64,000 nucleotides of DNA from Alphaproteobacteria bacterium (GTDB lineage: Bacteria > Pseudomonadota > Alphaproteobacteria > Rs-D84): the NCBI GenBank assembly GCA_017650505.1, contig JAGCET010000042.1, positions 11,411 to 75,410 on the forward strand. The letters run 5' to 3'. The position numbers and the translations under genes were made by a program. The notes under the pieces were generated by a model, which worked only from the letters and a program-made list of their open reading frames with translations, searched no databases and was not told the origin of the DNA. Within the stretch, counting starts at the first letter, position 1; every line of letters begins with the position of its first letter. Positions 44,230 through 53,482 of the stretch are shown one piece after another.

Positions 44230-44988
44230 ATGAAAAAAATTGCCGTAGTTATATTACCATTATTTTACGCAAACATCGCGTTCGGATATATTACCGAAAA
44301 TATGGTCGGTGAATGTGATACAGTTTATTCCACTATACGTGCGGTGTTTGAACCGCATGAATATACTTGTACTAATGGTTATTACCTGCCCGCCGATAGT
44401 TTGGGTTGTGCGGCGTGTCCCACGGGTGCAACATGCGGTGGCGGAACATTTAAATTTGATGCAACAGCCCCCCATGGTGTAACACACACCACACCAATAA
44501 CACAAAATCAGGCAAACCTTTGTTCCGAAAGGTATGAAAGGCTATCTGCAAAATTCCAAATAAATGAATATACCTGCGGCCCGGGGTATTATTTACCGGC
44601 GGGGAATGATTGGTTAACCGATAATGATGGATGCACAATTTGTCCGGAAAATTCTTATTGTGTGGGTGGAACATATACCTTTAACGAAACAATGGCCCAA
44701 GGAATTGTTGCATGCGCATCGGGCCTGTACGCGCCAACCGGAATGTGGGAGGCGGCGCAGTGCGGTCGCATACTGCACATTGGTGAAAATGTTGTCTATC
44801 TGCGCGCAACAAAAAAGACTTCACCGGCGTTGCACGTTGATGTCAACCAAGACGGGATTGCGGATTATTTTGGTAATGTAACAACCGCCGATGTTCCAAT
44901 GCACGCAGGAAACACGCACAGCCTGAAAGTATCCAAGGACGGCATTGTATATTCAATCTATGACGACACAATTACTGTGCCGGAATAA
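44230..44988 (+). CDS. Exported Cys-rich protein with two Cys repeats
   Basis: A 252-residue exported protein with a signal peptide at residues 1-19 (ends 'NIAFG'). Two Cys repeats follow, each built as 'YTCxxGYYLPAxxxxCxxCPxxxxCxGGTxxF' (~38-75 and ~115-155), resembling growth-factor-receptor-like Cys modules. The C-terminal part ('PALHVDVNQDGIADYFGNV') contains a DxNxDG-type calcium-loop-like segment. GGAG overlapping the previous stop precedes the ATG, so it is coupled to the 43461 gene. Function unknown. Confidence 0.68.
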   Translation: MKKIAVVILPLFYANIAFGYITENMVGECDTVYSTIRAVFEPHEYTCTNGYYLPADSLGCAACPTGATCGGGTFKFDATAPHGVTHTTPITQNQANLCSERYERLSAKFQINEYTCGPGYYLPAGNDWLTDNDGCTICPENSYCVGGTYTFNETMAQGIVACASGLYAPTGMWEAAQCGRILHIGENVVYLRATKKTSPALHVDVNQDGIADYFGNVTTADVPMHAGNTHSLKVSKDGIVYSIYDDTITVPE

Positions 44989-44993
44989 GTATC

Positions 44994-45023
44994 AAAAAAC
45001 GGCGCGTATTGCGCCGTTTTTTT
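44994..45023. terminator. Bidirectional terminator
   Basis: Stem ACGGCGC-GTATT-GCGCCGT with A-run before and T-run after; ends the 44230 gene and, on minus, the antiporter gene. Confidence 0.85.
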
Positions 45024-45031
45024 ATTGGTTG

Positions 45032-46741
45032 TTATCGATTTTGATCTGTGATTGCGTTATCCAATTCTGCGTAATTTTCACTGCGCATTTCATCCAACAA
45101 ATTTGCAACTGTGCCGTCCGGAATTCCCAATTGCCCCAACACGCCACGCGCCAGCATCAGTGATGATTCAATTGTTTCCGGCCATGCTTCTTGGACACCG
45201 TCTTTTAACAGCGCGCGCGTCTCGCTTAGGTTTCGCGCACGTGCAAAAATTTTCATACGCGGGGCGACACTGCGCACACTTAAAACCGTATTACGTGCGG
45301 TATTTGTATTGTCCAATGCAACAACAACCGCGCGCGCACGACGCGAAGCCAATCCGAATTCACGCAGGACGCTTGTGTTCGTGCTGTCGCCATAGAATAC
45401 GTTGTATCCGTGTTCGCGCCCCATCATAACCGCGTTCACATTCAAATCCAATGCAACATACGGAATTTTCTTGCAACCCAAAACGTATGCGATAATTTGA
45501 CCGACACGACCAAAACCACAGATTATTACTTCGGGTTGAATTCCGTTGCCGGACGCGTTTAATTGGCGACTGCGCGATTTTGAAAACATTTTGGATGCGC
45601 GCCCTATTCTGTCGTGCAACGCCAACAAGAACGGTGTTGTTATCATCGACAGAATAATTATCGCGGTTAAAATTTCTTGGTGTGGTGCGGGAACGGCCTG
45701 GATACCACTGGTCTTCATTGTTTGGAACATCAACAATGCGAATTCGCCACCTTGGCTTAAAATCAATGCAATAAGGCGCGCATCATTTAACGGCACATTA
45801 CGCACACGCGCGACCATAAACAATGCGACAAATTTTATACATACTAAACCGACCATACCCCCCAACACTATGTACCAATTTGCCGCCAATACATTAAGGT
45901 TCAATCCCATCCCAAGTGATATGAAAAATAATGACAAGAACAACAATGCATACGGGGTTATTTCTGCGCGAATTTGATGGCTGTAAATTGTCTCAGACAT
46001 CAACATACCCGCCAAAAACGCACCCAATCCCGCCGGCAGCCCCATTAAATCCATCACCACCGCCCACAGTGTGATATTTAACATCACCACCAATAAGAAC
46101 GCTTCTTTGGATTTTAACTTTGACACACGGCGCATCAACGGATTCAATACAAAACGCCCGACAACAACAACACCAAAAACCAATGTAATCGAAGTGACAA
46201 CAACGTCTACAACTGTCGCACCCAAATTAAATGAACGACCCGCAAACACTGGCAACATTGCAAGCAAGGGAATCGACAATAAATCTTGGAACAATAAAAT
46301 CGAAAACGCTTGGTGTCCGGTTTTTGTGTTTAACTGATTACGGTCGGTCAGCAACTGAATGTCTTCGGACGTACTGGACATCGCGAACAACAACGATACC
46401 GTTATCACGCCCATAATCGACCAAGTGGTCAGACCGAATAAAATCGGAAACAACATTACCGCAACCATTAAAACCTGGGTCGCGCCAAAGCCAAATATCG
46501 TGCGACGCATTTGCCACAGACGCTTTATATTTATTTCCAATCCAATCGTAAACCACAAAAATAAAATGCCTAAATCGCCAAGGAACGTCCACGTTTCATC
46601 CACGTGAAATAAATCCAGCACAAACGGACCCGAAATTATACCGGCCACCAAAAACGCCACCAACGCCCCGACACGCGCAGTGCGCAATAAAAACACCAAT
46701 ACAAAAATAATCGCAAAAAATGCCAATACCGATAGCGACAT
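45032..46741 (-). CDS. Kef-type CPA2 cation:proton antiporter
   Basis: A 569-residue inner-membrane protein with about twelve membrane segments (residues ~1-385) of the CPA2 Na+/H+ exchanger fold ('GLGAFLAGMLMSETIYSHQIRAEI' and 'ILSQGGEFALLMFQ'). A C-terminal RCK/TrkA-N domain follows, with the NAD-binding motif 'VIICGFGRVGQIIAYVLG' and 'VALDNTNTARNT'. The layout matches KefB/KefC/YbaL potassium efflux systems regulated by nucleotide or glutathione adducts. It lacks a visible KefF/G partner. GGAGAGGGAA precedes the ATG. Confidence 0.9.
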   Translation of the reverse strand: MSLSVLAFFAIIFVLVFLLRTARVGALVAFLVAGIISGPFVLDLFHVDETWTFLGDLGILFLWFTIGLEINIKRLWQMRRTIFGFGATQVLMVAVMLFPILFGLTTWSIMGVITVSLLFAMSSTSEDIQLLTDRNQLNTKTGHQAFSILLFQDLLSIPLLAMLPVFAGRSFNLGATVVDVVVTSITLVFGVVVVGRFVLNPLMRRVSKLKSKEAFLLVVMLNITLWAVVMDLMGLPAGLGAFLAGMLMSETIYSHQIRAEITPYALLFLSLFFISLGMGLNLNVLAANWYIVLGGMVGLVCIKFVALFMVARVRNVPLNDARLIALILSQGGEFALLMFQTMKTSGIQAVPAPHQEILTAIIILSMITTPFLLALHDRIGRASKMFSKSRSRQLNASGNGIQPEVIICGFGRVGQIIAYVLGCKKIPYVALDLNVNAVMMGREHGYNVFYGDSTNTSVLREFGLASRRARAVVVALDNTNTARNTVLSVRSVAPRMKIFARARNLSETRALLKDGVQEAWPETIESSLMLARGVLGQLGIPDGTVANLLDEMRSENYAELDNAITDQNR

Positions 46742-46792
46742 ATTTCCCTCTCCGTATAAACTTGGTTTGATTATAGCAAAAAAACATATATG

Positions 46793-47620
46793 CTATGCAA
46801 CCAATTTTTTTGCAATTTCTAAAAATTTTTTGGGTTCTAATTCTTCGGCGCGTTCTGTACCCCAAAGGCCAAATTTTTCCCAATCAACATCGCGCATAAT
46901 TCCGCGTATCATTTTTCGCCGCATTCCAAACAAACGCGCCGTCAAATTTTCAACCGCACCAATATCACCAATGCTTTTTATTTTTTTTGCATTTGGAATA
47001 ATTTGTACAACCGCACTTTCAACACGTGGGCGCGGAACGAATGCCGTCGACGGAACACCAAACAAAATTTTTGCATCACCGGCCAAATCGGTCAAAACAG
47101 ACAGACGCCCGTACTGTTCGTCCCCGGTGTGTGCGACTATGCGTTCGGCAACTTCGCGTTGGAACATCAGTGTCATAGATTTTATTTGAACGCCACGTGC
47201 GATATCGTGCAACCAATTTATCAACAATTCTGTGCCAACATTATATGGTAAATTCGCACAGATTGAAAACGCACCGCCCGCGATTTCTTGCATATTTACG
47301 CGCAATGCATCATCGTAAATAATTTTCAACCGACCATTCGCTGCGGATTCAATTTGCGATAAAATTGGTTCCGTGGTTTTATCTTTTTCAATTGCAACAA
47401 CACGATGCGCACCCGCCAACAATAATGCACGCGTAAGGCCGCCGGGGCCGGGGCCCACCTCTATAACAATGGAATTTTCTATGTCGGGTACCGCGCGTGC
47501 TATGCGCCCCGTCAAATTCAAATCGAACAAGAAATTTTGACCGAACTGCTTCTTGGGTTCCAATCCCGACGCGCGCATCATTTCCGATACCGGTGGCAAA
47601 GATTCAATTTTTTTCATCAT
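46793..47620 (-). CDS. rsmA: 16S rRNA dimethyladenosine transferase (RsmA/KsgA)
   Basis: A 275-residue SAM-dependent enzyme that dimethylates A1518/A1519 of 16S rRNA. It starts with the family phrase 'KKQFGQNFLFD', followed by SAM motif I 'VIEVGPGPGGLTRALL', acidic motif II 'VVAIEKD' and the catalytic 'ANLPYN' motif. The ATG overlaps the recR stop codon by 4 bases, indicating coupled translation. Confidence 0.96.
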   Translation of the reverse strand: MMKKIESLPPVSEMMRASGLEPKKQFGQNFLFDLNLTGRIARAVPDIENSIVIEVGPGPGGLTRALLLAGAHRVVAIEKDKTTEPILSQIESAANGRLKIIYDDALRVNMQEIAGGAFSICANLPYNVGTELLINWLHDIARGVQIKSMTLMFQREVAERIVAHTGDEQYGRLSVLTDLAGDAKILFGVPSTAFVPRPRVESAVVQIIPNAKKIKSIGDIGAVENLTARLFGMRRKMIRGIMRDVDWEKFGLWGTERAEELEPKKFLEIAKKLVA

Positions 47621-48219
47621 ACCGATTTTCGTCCCCCAAATGCCAACGACAATGTTCCGTCGTCCAAGTAATCTAAATCGCCACCCAATGGCACCCCGGA
47701 TGCAAGTTCGGTGAATTGTACATTCGTGGCGGTTTCCCCTATTATCGAAATTATGTATTGCTGGGTTGTTTTGCCTTCCACCGTATTTGGTAATGCGAAA
47801 ATTATTTCATTTATTTTTTCGGTTTCAATTCGCGATGTCAAATTTCCAATATTCAAATCGTCCGGGGTTATGCCCGCCACCCCCGACAACAATCCACCAA
47901 GTATATGATAACGACCGTTAAATATACCGGATTTTTCCAATGTCCACACATCAGCCAAATCACGCACAATGCACAGCATACCATTTGCACGCGACGCATC
48001 ACGACAGTATTCACACGCATTTGCCCCCGCGTCGGTCAAGATTCCACATATCGGACACGCCCGAATATTATCACGCGCATCGGTCAAAGCATCTACCAAT
48101 TTTTCTATGCGACCGGTTTTATCCTGTAATAAACCGATAACGATTCTGCGCGCCGCACGATTTCCAACACGTGGTAATTTTGCAAATTGTTTTATAAGTT
48201 TTTCTATTTTTGGATTCAT
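47617..48219 (-). CDS. recR: Recombination protein RecR
   Basis: A 200-residue gap-repair loader of RecA with RecF/RecO. An N-terminal HhH region ('FAKLPRVGNRAARRIV') is followed by the zinc finger C55/C58/C69/C72 ('CPICGILTDAGANACEYC') and a Toprim domain ('MLCIVRDLADVWTLEKSGIFNGRYHILGG'). Length is typical. It lies between the carboxypeptidase gene (18 nt upstream) and rsmA (overlapping). Confidence 0.96.
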   Translation of the reverse strand: MNPKIEKLIKQFAKLPRVGNRAARRIVIGLLQDKTGRIEKLVDALTDARDNIRACPICGILTDAGANACEYCRDASRANGMLCIVRDLADVWTLEKSGIFNGRYHILGGLLSGVAGITPDDLNIGNLTSRIETEKINEIIFALPNTVEGKTTQQYIISIIGETATNVQFTELASGVPLGGDLDYLDDGTLSLAFGGRKSV

Positions 48220-48237
48220 TATTTCATTGTACTAATT

Positions 48238-49368
48238 TTAGTGAAACACATAGCAATCTATACCGGCCGCCGTTGCGCGATTCTTCAGTTTTTGCGCCGC
48301 CGATTCCGTCAGTCCATTTACACGCACCCGATATAATCCCGCACCATTTGGTTCAATATGTGCACCTGCACCGGTCGCATTACGAACACGCGCAATCATT
48401 GCATTTGCGGAATCCATGGAAGAAAACGCACCAAATTGCACGCCCACCCCACCGGTCGCATAGGTCGGCGCAACCACGGGTGCATCATCGGCATATTTTT
48501 GCACAATTGGCGAAGTGACGGGGGCACGCACCGTTTCTTGGGCTGTGGGTGTTTCGCGCACCACCGATGCAGAACCGTTTTGCAGCATTTCGAAACCACG
48601 ATTCAACAATCGCATTGATTCGCTTGCACGTATATCTTTATTTTCCGCCCCCAATACAACGGATATCAGGCGCCGTCCACCACGTGACGCGGTCGCGACC
48701 AAAGAATATTTCGATTTGTTTGTAAATCCCGTCTTCATACCATCACACCCGGGGTACGTTTCCAACAGACGATTTCCGTTGGTATAGGTTTTGCCGTTAT
48801 ATGTCCAACTTTTGATTCCAAAATATTTCCAATATTGCGGGAAATGCCGATATACCGCCATAGACAACAACGCAATATCACGCGCGGTCGACAGGTGGTC
48901 ATCATCCGGCAAACCCGATGAATTTTCAAAATTTGTCTGTGCAAGGCCAATTTCACGTGCAACACGCGTCATCAGCGACGCAAATGTCCCTTCTTTGCCA
49001 CCCTTTAGGTTTTCGGCCAAAACCCGCGCAACGTCATTTGCACTATGCACCGCGACCGCAATTATTGCATCTTCAACACGAATTTTGGAACCCGCACTTA
49101 AACCCAATTTTACCGGTGCCGCCGCCGCCGCAGTTTCCGACACAATCAAATAATCATCCAAATGCAATCGTCCATGATCCAATGCGTCAAATGTCAAATA
49201 CAGTGTCATTATCTTGGTCAATGATGCCGGGTAATTCGCATCACGCGCATTTTCCGCAATCAGTACGCGCCCCGAATCCATATCGGCCACCAATGCCGCA
49301 CGATAGCCCGCCGCCATGGCGGTACCACATAAAAACAACGCAAACATAAAGAATAATATTTTCTTCAT
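48238..49368 (-). CDS. D-alanyl-D-alanine carboxypeptidase with SPOR domain
   Basis: A 376-residue periplasmic penicillin-binding protein of peptidase family S11 (DacA/PBP5-like) that trims the terminal D-Ala from peptidoglycan stem peptides. Signal peptide residues 1-19 are followed by the active-site motifs S49-LTK, S109-A-N and K212-TG. The C-terminal ~70 residues ('GVQFGAFSSMDSANAMIARV...LYRVRVNGL') form a SPOR domain that binds denuded septal glycan, replacing the usual PBP5 membrane anchor. This fusion is known in alphaproteobacteria. It is upstream of recR and rsmA. Confidence 0.93.
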   Translation of the reverse strand: MKKILFFMFALFLCGTAMAAGYRAALVADMDSGRVLIAENARDANYPASLTKIMTLYLTFDALDHGRLHLDDYLIVSETAAAAAPVKLGLSAGSKIRVEDAIIAVAVHSANDVARVLAENLKGGKEGTFASLMTRVAREIGLAQTNFENSSGLPDDDHLSTARDIALLSMAVYRHFPQYWKYFGIKSWTYNGKTYTNGNRLLETYPGCDGMKTGFTNKSKYSLVATASRGGRRLISVVLGAENKDIRASESMRLLNRGFEMLQNGSASVVRETPTAQETVRAPVTSPIVQKYADDAPVVAPTYATGGVGVQFGAFSSMDSANAMIARVRNATGAGAHIEPNGAGLYRVRVNGLTESAAQKLKNRATAAGIDCYVFH

Positions 49369-49414
49369 AATTTCAATCTTAGTAAAAAATTACAAAGCGG
49401 GTCAACAGTAAAAA

Positions 49415-51205
49415 TTATTTTGATTCGTCTTCCTGTAAAAATCCGCCGGATTGCATTTTCCACAAACGCGCATACGCGCCACGTCGCCGCAGCAACGAAT
49501 TATGCGTACCCGATTCGATAATCGCGCCATGATCTAACACCACAATACGGTCCATATTGCGCAGTGTCGAAAGCCGATGCGCAATCGCGATGGTTGTACG
49601 ATTGTGCGACAACTTTTCAAATGATTTCTGAATTGCGACCTCGGTTTCACTGTCCAATGCAGATGTTGCTTCGTCCAAAACCAAGATTGGCGCATCTTTC
49701 AAAAATGCACGTGCAATTGCGATGCGTTGCCGTTGCCCACCCGACATTTTTATTCCACGGTCACCGACCAATGTATCATACTTCTTTTCGGTTCCCATAA
49801 TGAATTTATCGGCCGATGCACTTTTTGCCGCGCGTTTTATTTCGGCATCCGATGCATCCGGACGACCATAGGCAATATTTTCACGTATCGTACGATTGAA
49901 CATCGCGGGGTCTTGGGGGATGAACGAAATATTTTCGCGCAAAGAATTTTGCGTAATATCGCGAATATCAACACCGTCGATTAAAATCGCACCATGTTTT
50001 ACATCGTAAAAACGCATAACCAAATTTGCCAATGTGGTTTTGCCCGCGCCCGACGCACCAACAATTCCGACGCGTTCACCGGGCTTTACGATTAAATTTA
50101 AATCGCGCAAGACGTATTTGTTCTTGTATTTGAACGAAACATTTTTGAATTCTATCTTACCATGTTTGACAACCAAAGCACCGGCATCCGGTTTATCCAC
50201 AACCTCTAATGGTACAGATAATTCTTTATATCCCTTGTTTGCCGCAGACATGCCGTCTATCACATCTGGGATTCTGTTGATTAAATTACTTATCATTCCC
50301 ATAACGTTATAATAGACCGCCATACTGTAAACTATGTCTGAAATTTTCATCATATCACGCGAATAAAGCCATGCACAAAGTATCAACGTCACACCAAACA
50401 TCGTATCCCAAAAATATACCGGAACCGCCCATGACAAACGTTGCCAAAATGCCGCCGTACGAATTGCACGAACATGGTCTTCACGTGGTTTTTCCAAATA
50501 GTCGTGTTCACGCGCTTCGCCTGCGAACAACCGAACCGCCGTTTGATTTGCAAAACCATCCAATAATTTACCAGACAGCGTAGATTCTGTTCCGGCACGA
50601 TGTTCAGCCGATTTTTTTATTTTCTTGCGCAAAGCCCACACAAATCCGCCACGTAATATAAACATAACAATAAATGTCCACGCAATGTATTTATTTACCG
50701 TGAACAATAATGTTGAATTTATCGCAATCATCACCACACGCAAAATCATTGCCCACACATCTTTGATTAAGGTTTGGGCACCAGTGTTAACGAAACGAAT
50801 ATTTGCATTGACCGAACCCGCCATACGATTGACCCAAAACGACATAGATTGCAAATGAACATAATCGGTCAATACAGATGAAATACGTTTATTAACATAC
50901 GGGGTCATAACCGATGAAATATGATTACTTAAAATAGAAATGGTTGAAAAACTCATTTGAATACCAACCAACAAAGCAATCGTTGGCATCACATGATGAT
51001 ATATCGCCGGCCCCAATGGTGCACCTTCGAACATAGCGACAATCCAACGTTCAATAAATGGATACACAACAGAACCAGAAAATTCCAAGAACCCAAGTAT
51101 CATAAACAGAATAATCCATTTATACAGCCCCGGGAAACACCGCGAAAAATAGAACTTTAACAGACTGCGTGGCATACTGGCATTGGCATAGTTTGATTGT
51201 TTCAT
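49415..51205 (-). CDS. ABC exporter, MsbA/multidrug type
   Basis: A 596-residue half-transporter: a six-helix membrane domain (~residues 25-330) is fused to an ATPase domain with Walker A 'GASGAGKTT', Q-loop 'SFIPQDPAMFN', signature 'MSGGQRQRIAIARAFL', Walker B 'ILVLDEATSALD' and the H-loop 'IAHRLS'. It acts as a homodimer to export lipids or drugs. No lipid A gene is adjacent, so MsbA identity is not established. AAAGGAAAGAG precedes the ATG. Confidence 0.92.
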   Translation of the reverse strand: MKQSNYANASMPRSLLKFYFSRCFPGLYKWIILFMILGFLEFSGSVVYPFIERWIVAMFEGAPLGPAIYHHVMPTIALLVGIQMSFSTISILSNHISSVMTPYVNKRISSVLTDYVHLQSMSFWVNRMAGSVNANIRFVNTGAQTLIKDVWAMILRVVMIAINSTLLFTVNKYIAWTFIVMFILRGGFVWALRKKIKKSAEHRAGTESTLSGKLLDGFANQTAVRLFAGEAREHDYLEKPREDHVRAIRTAAFWQRLSWAVPVYFWDTMFGVTLILCAWLYSRDMMKISDIVYSMAVYYNVMGMISNLINRIPDVIDGMSAANKGYKELSVPLEVVDKPDAGALVVKHGKIEFKNVSFKYKNKYVLRDLNLIVKPGERVGIVGASGAGKTTLANLVMRFYDVKHGAILIDGVDIRDITQNSLRENISFIPQDPAMFNRTIRENIAYGRPDASDAEIKRAAKSASADKFIMGTEKKYDTLVGDRGIKMSGGQRQRIAIARAFLKDAPILVLDEATSALDSETEVAIQKSFEKLSHNRTTIAIAHRLSTLRNMDRIVVLDHGAIIESGTHNSLLRRRGAYARLWKMQSGGFLQEDESK

Positions 51206-51309
51206 AATTCTCTTTCCTTTACATCAAAAAACAACACGGAATAAATACCGCATATTTCGTACCAAAGCAAGACATTTTTTACAATGCACGATATATCAAA
51301 TAAAAACGG

Positions 51310-51337
51310 TTGAAAAATAAAATTAAACCTTTAGAAT
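51310..51337 (+). promoter_or_regulatory. tRNA-Glu promoter
   Basis: TTGAAA (51310-51315), a 16-bp spacer, TAGAAT (51332-51337); start ~6 nt before the tRNA. Confidence 0.65.
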
Positions 51338-51350
51338 AGTCGCGTATTTC

Positions 51351-51425
51351 GGTCCCATCGTCTAGCGGTCAGGACATCGGATTCTCATTCCGGTAACACG
51401 GGTTCGATTCCCGTTGGGACTGCCA
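51351..51425 (+). tRNA. tRNA-Glu(CTC)
   Basis: Cloverleaf with acceptor GGTCCCA/TGGGACT, anticodon stem TCGGA/TCCGG with loop TTCTCAT (anticodon CTC), T arm ACGGG-TTCGATT-CCCGT, G discriminator and encoded CCA at 51423-51425. Its 3' end is the anchor of the cassette array. Confidence 0.94.
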
Positions 51426-51512
51426 AATGTTCAAATTTGGCGTTTTTACGAACAACGAAAGCGATTTCTTAAGAGAAAACCACGCCTTTCCGCCATCGAC
51501 ATAACAGTTCGA
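51420..51512 (+). repeat. 93-bp direct repeat, tRNA-proximal copy
   Basis: Runs from the CTGCCA end of tRNA-Glu to AACAGTTCGA. The other copy is 52281-52373; 84 of 93 bases agree without gaps, the first 36 exactly. Followed by the inverted partner TCGAACTGTT (51551-51560). Confidence 0.85.
51422..51447 (+). terminator. tRNA-Glu terminator overlapping the CCA end
   Basis: Stem GCCAAA / TTTGGC (51422-51427, 51436-51441) then GTTTTT; the stem uses the encoded CCA. The same hairpin recurs at 52283-52308 with no tRNA in front. Confidence 0.7.
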
Positions 51513-51578
51513 AAACATGATTTTAAAATTCATACCCATTTTATAAATTCTCGAACTGTTTATATATTTTTTTACTGC

Positions 51579-52112
51579 TTATCGGGTTATTGCACATAAC
51601 TTTCCAGAAAAATTTACGAATGCAGCAAGGACATTATATATTTTGTCCTCTATTTTTCTGAATCGCATATCCTTTGCTTTTAGAGCTTTATATACTTGTA
51701 TTGTCATTTGCTTGGTATCTAAATCCATAGTACATGTAAATCGTTTCCGAATGCTCAACGATGGATCCAAATGCCTGAAACCTGTTGACGGCTGTGCCAT
51801 CCACTGGTATATTTCAATTCTATCTTCATCGGAACAAAGTGCTTCTGGTGAAGCGCCATTAAAAGATAATTTGATACAATCTATCCTTGAATCATAACAA
51901 ATTGCGGCTTCACCACTATCATATCCTAACCAAAGTTCGTTAAAATATCTGTCATCTAAGGGAATTTGACTAAACACTGGCCATTTTTTTATGCCCACGA
52001 AATCACACAGATACTCTATATGTGGTCGCAACCCCAATCGTTTGCTTGCCAAAACCGTACGAACCAGTTCGTTTGCTTCCTCACATGTAATAAATTCCTG
52101 CTTATCTGGCAC
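51579..52112 (-). CDS. Cassette unit 1: hypothetical protein (177 aa)
   Basis: A 177-residue soluble protein starting at GTG 52112 with AAGAGG at proper distance. N-terminal 'EANELVRTVLASKRLGLRPHIEYLCDFVG' is helical; the middle 'DSGEAAICYDSRIDCIKLSFNG' looks like beta strands. No signal, membrane segment or recognised motif. It carries its own promoter inside a small inverted repeat. Low GC compared with core genes. As the only gene of its unit, it is presumably the cargo. Function unknown; defence or toxin-like cargo would be a guess. Confidence 0.6.
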   Translation of the reverse strand: MPDKQEFITCEEANELVRTVLASKRLGLRPHIEYLCDFVGIKKWPVFSQIPLDDRYFNELWLGYDSGEAAICYDSRIDCIKLSFNGASPEALCSDEDRIEIYQWMAQPSTGFRHLDPSLSIRKRFTCTMDLDTKQMTIQVYKALKAKDMRFRKIEDKIYNVLAAFVNFSGKLCAITR

Positions 52113-52135
52113 TTGTTAACCTCTTCAATTGTTTT

Positions 52136-52169
52136 TTGACAACATAACACATAATATTTATATTGTCAA
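52136..52169 (-). promoter_or_regulatory. Unit 1 promoter within a TTGACAA inverted repeat
   Basis: On the minus strand: TTGACA (52169-52164), a 17-bp spacer, TATGTT (52146-52141). The inverted repeat TTGACAA/TTGTCAA (52136-52142, 52163-52169) brackets the -35 to -10 region exactly, so a dimeric regulator bound there would block polymerase. Confidence 0.5.
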
Positions 52170-52206
52170 GTATTATAACATATTATGCTTCTCATACATT
52201 TTCTCT

Positions 52207-52286
52207 AAAAACACCTTTATATCTTTCCCGAACTGTAACAAATCTTTGATTTCATCCGTTCGGGAATTGCACAGTATGTCCTGCCA
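52207..52286. repeat. R1 repeat at unit 1/2 junction
   Basis: ~80-bp repeat containing a perfect 9-bp inverted repeat TTCCCGAAC (52225-52233) / GTTCGGGAA (52258-52266), then TTGCACAGTATG and CTGCCA. Related to R2-R4. Confidence 0.75.
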
Positions 52287-52373
52287 AATGTTCAAATTTG
52301 GCGTTTTTACGAACAAAGAAAGCGATTTTTTCAAATAAAACCTAGCCTTTCCACCATCAACATAACAGTTCGA
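52281..52373 (+). repeat. 93-bp direct repeat, second copy
   Basis: Second copy of the tRNA-Glu 3' flank, including its terminator hairpin, with no tRNA attached. The inverted partner of its terminal GTTCGAGA lies at 52410-52417. Confidence 0.85.
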
Positions 52374-52483
52374 GATTATCAGCCGTAAAAACACACTCCT
52401 TATGTCAATTCTCGAACCATAAAAAAACAGAACCAAGTACATCTTGATCCTGTTTTTGGCTAAATGTATGCTAATAGACTAAA

Positions 52484-53332
52484 TCAACGTCCGTAATTTT
52501 CTACGGGGCCATATTTTTGCATTAATTCTTGTGGAATCGAATCACGATCAAACGTCGCTAAAACTAGTTCCATATCTTTGGGATGACGCTGCAACCAACC
52601 TTCCATAATTGCGACCGCCATGTCACGGAATGTTTTATTCTCCATAATTTCCAAATGCCCATCTATCAACATTTTAAAGTAAACTGCTTCAGCTGCTGAC
52701 ATACGTGATATAATTTCTGGCACAGTTCTCAACAAGCGTTCGAGTTTCTTCTCATCTATGTTTACATTAGGATATTGTTTTTTTATTTGTAGCATCATAC
52801 TAACCGCCAGATGTTTTTCATTTTTTAAAAACTCATTTCTCACTTTTGCACCTAATAATGCGCACATGGATAAAAAGAATAAGGCCACAAATCCGATTAT
52901 AACACCATTTTGAACGTTGTTGAGTAGCGCTATTTCTTCATCGAACATATCCTCTAATTCCTGAACATCTTCTCTTCCATTCACAAAAAAACGCTTCTCT
53001 TCCTCAATCGCACCTGTCGCCCACGTCCCTAGGGCGAACGCTATAGTAGCAACACATGCACTAATCCCAGCAATTGCATCGTACACCTTTCCTCTTTTAT
53101 GTATGTCACGTTCTTTTGTTGTTTGCGCCCCATATTTTCTATATAATTGGTCATGTTCAAAAGTTTGTCGAAATAGAGGAGCATCCCTAAGAATTCGAGC
53201 TTTCTCTTCATCTGTTTCAGCATACGACAAATCACGTCCGATAACGGCATCAGCCCCTTCACGCCAAGCTCTTTCTTTATCTGTTTCATATTGCGTTACA
53301 CCTGGAAATAATTTTTTGTTATTATTATCCAT
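52484..53332 (-). CDS. Cassette unit 2: membrane protein (282 aa)
   Basis: A 282-residue protein with two membrane segments (~residues 87-107 and ~142-162) separated by a ~35-residue acidic loop, a ~85-residue N-terminal charged region and a ~115-residue helical C-terminal domain. Both termini are probably cytoplasmic. GAAAGGAG precedes the ATG. Two-helix proteins with large soluble domains are common as effectors or immunity proteins in cargo regions, but nothing here proves that. Not recognised. Only gene of unit 2. Confidence 0.62.
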   Translation of the reverse strand: MDNNNKKLFPGVTQYETDKERAWREGADAVIGRDLSYAETDEEKARILRDAPLFRQTFEHDQLYRKYGAQTTKERDIHKRGKVYDAIAGISACVATIAFALGTWATGAIEEEKRFFVNGREDVQELEDMFDEEIALLNNVQNGVIIGFVALFFLSMCALLGAKVRNEFLKNEKHLAVSMMLQIKKQYPNVNIDEKKLERLLRTVPEIISRMSAAEAVYFKMLIDGHLEIMENKTFRDMAVAIMEGWLQRHPKDMELVLATFDRDSIPQELMQKYGPVENYGR

Positions 53333-53393
53333 TATTTTCTCCTTTCTTTAGTGTGCATTATAACAGAAAAGAACTGTTAAATCAAATCGTATC

Positions 53394-53474
53394 CAAAAAC
53401 AACCTAATGTCTTTCCCAAACCGCAACAAATCATGAATAAAATCAGTTCGTGAATTGCACAGTATGCACTGCCA
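53394..53474. repeat. R2 repeat at unit 2/3 junction
   Basis: Homologous to R1: CTTTCCCAAACCG, ACAAATC, then CAGTTCGTGAATTGCAC, AGTATG, CTGCCA. The TTCCCAAAC and GTTCGTGAA arms pair at 7 of 9 positions. Confidence 0.72.
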
Positions 53475-53482
53475 GATATAAC

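Noticed and set aside
52173..52442. An 89-aa open frame on the minus strand across the unit 1/2 junction
   Set aside because: It is made of the R1 repeat plus the 93-bp arm. The same bases next to tRNA-Glu, and in R2-R4, are interrupted by stops or shifts in frame. It is better explained as repeat DNA.
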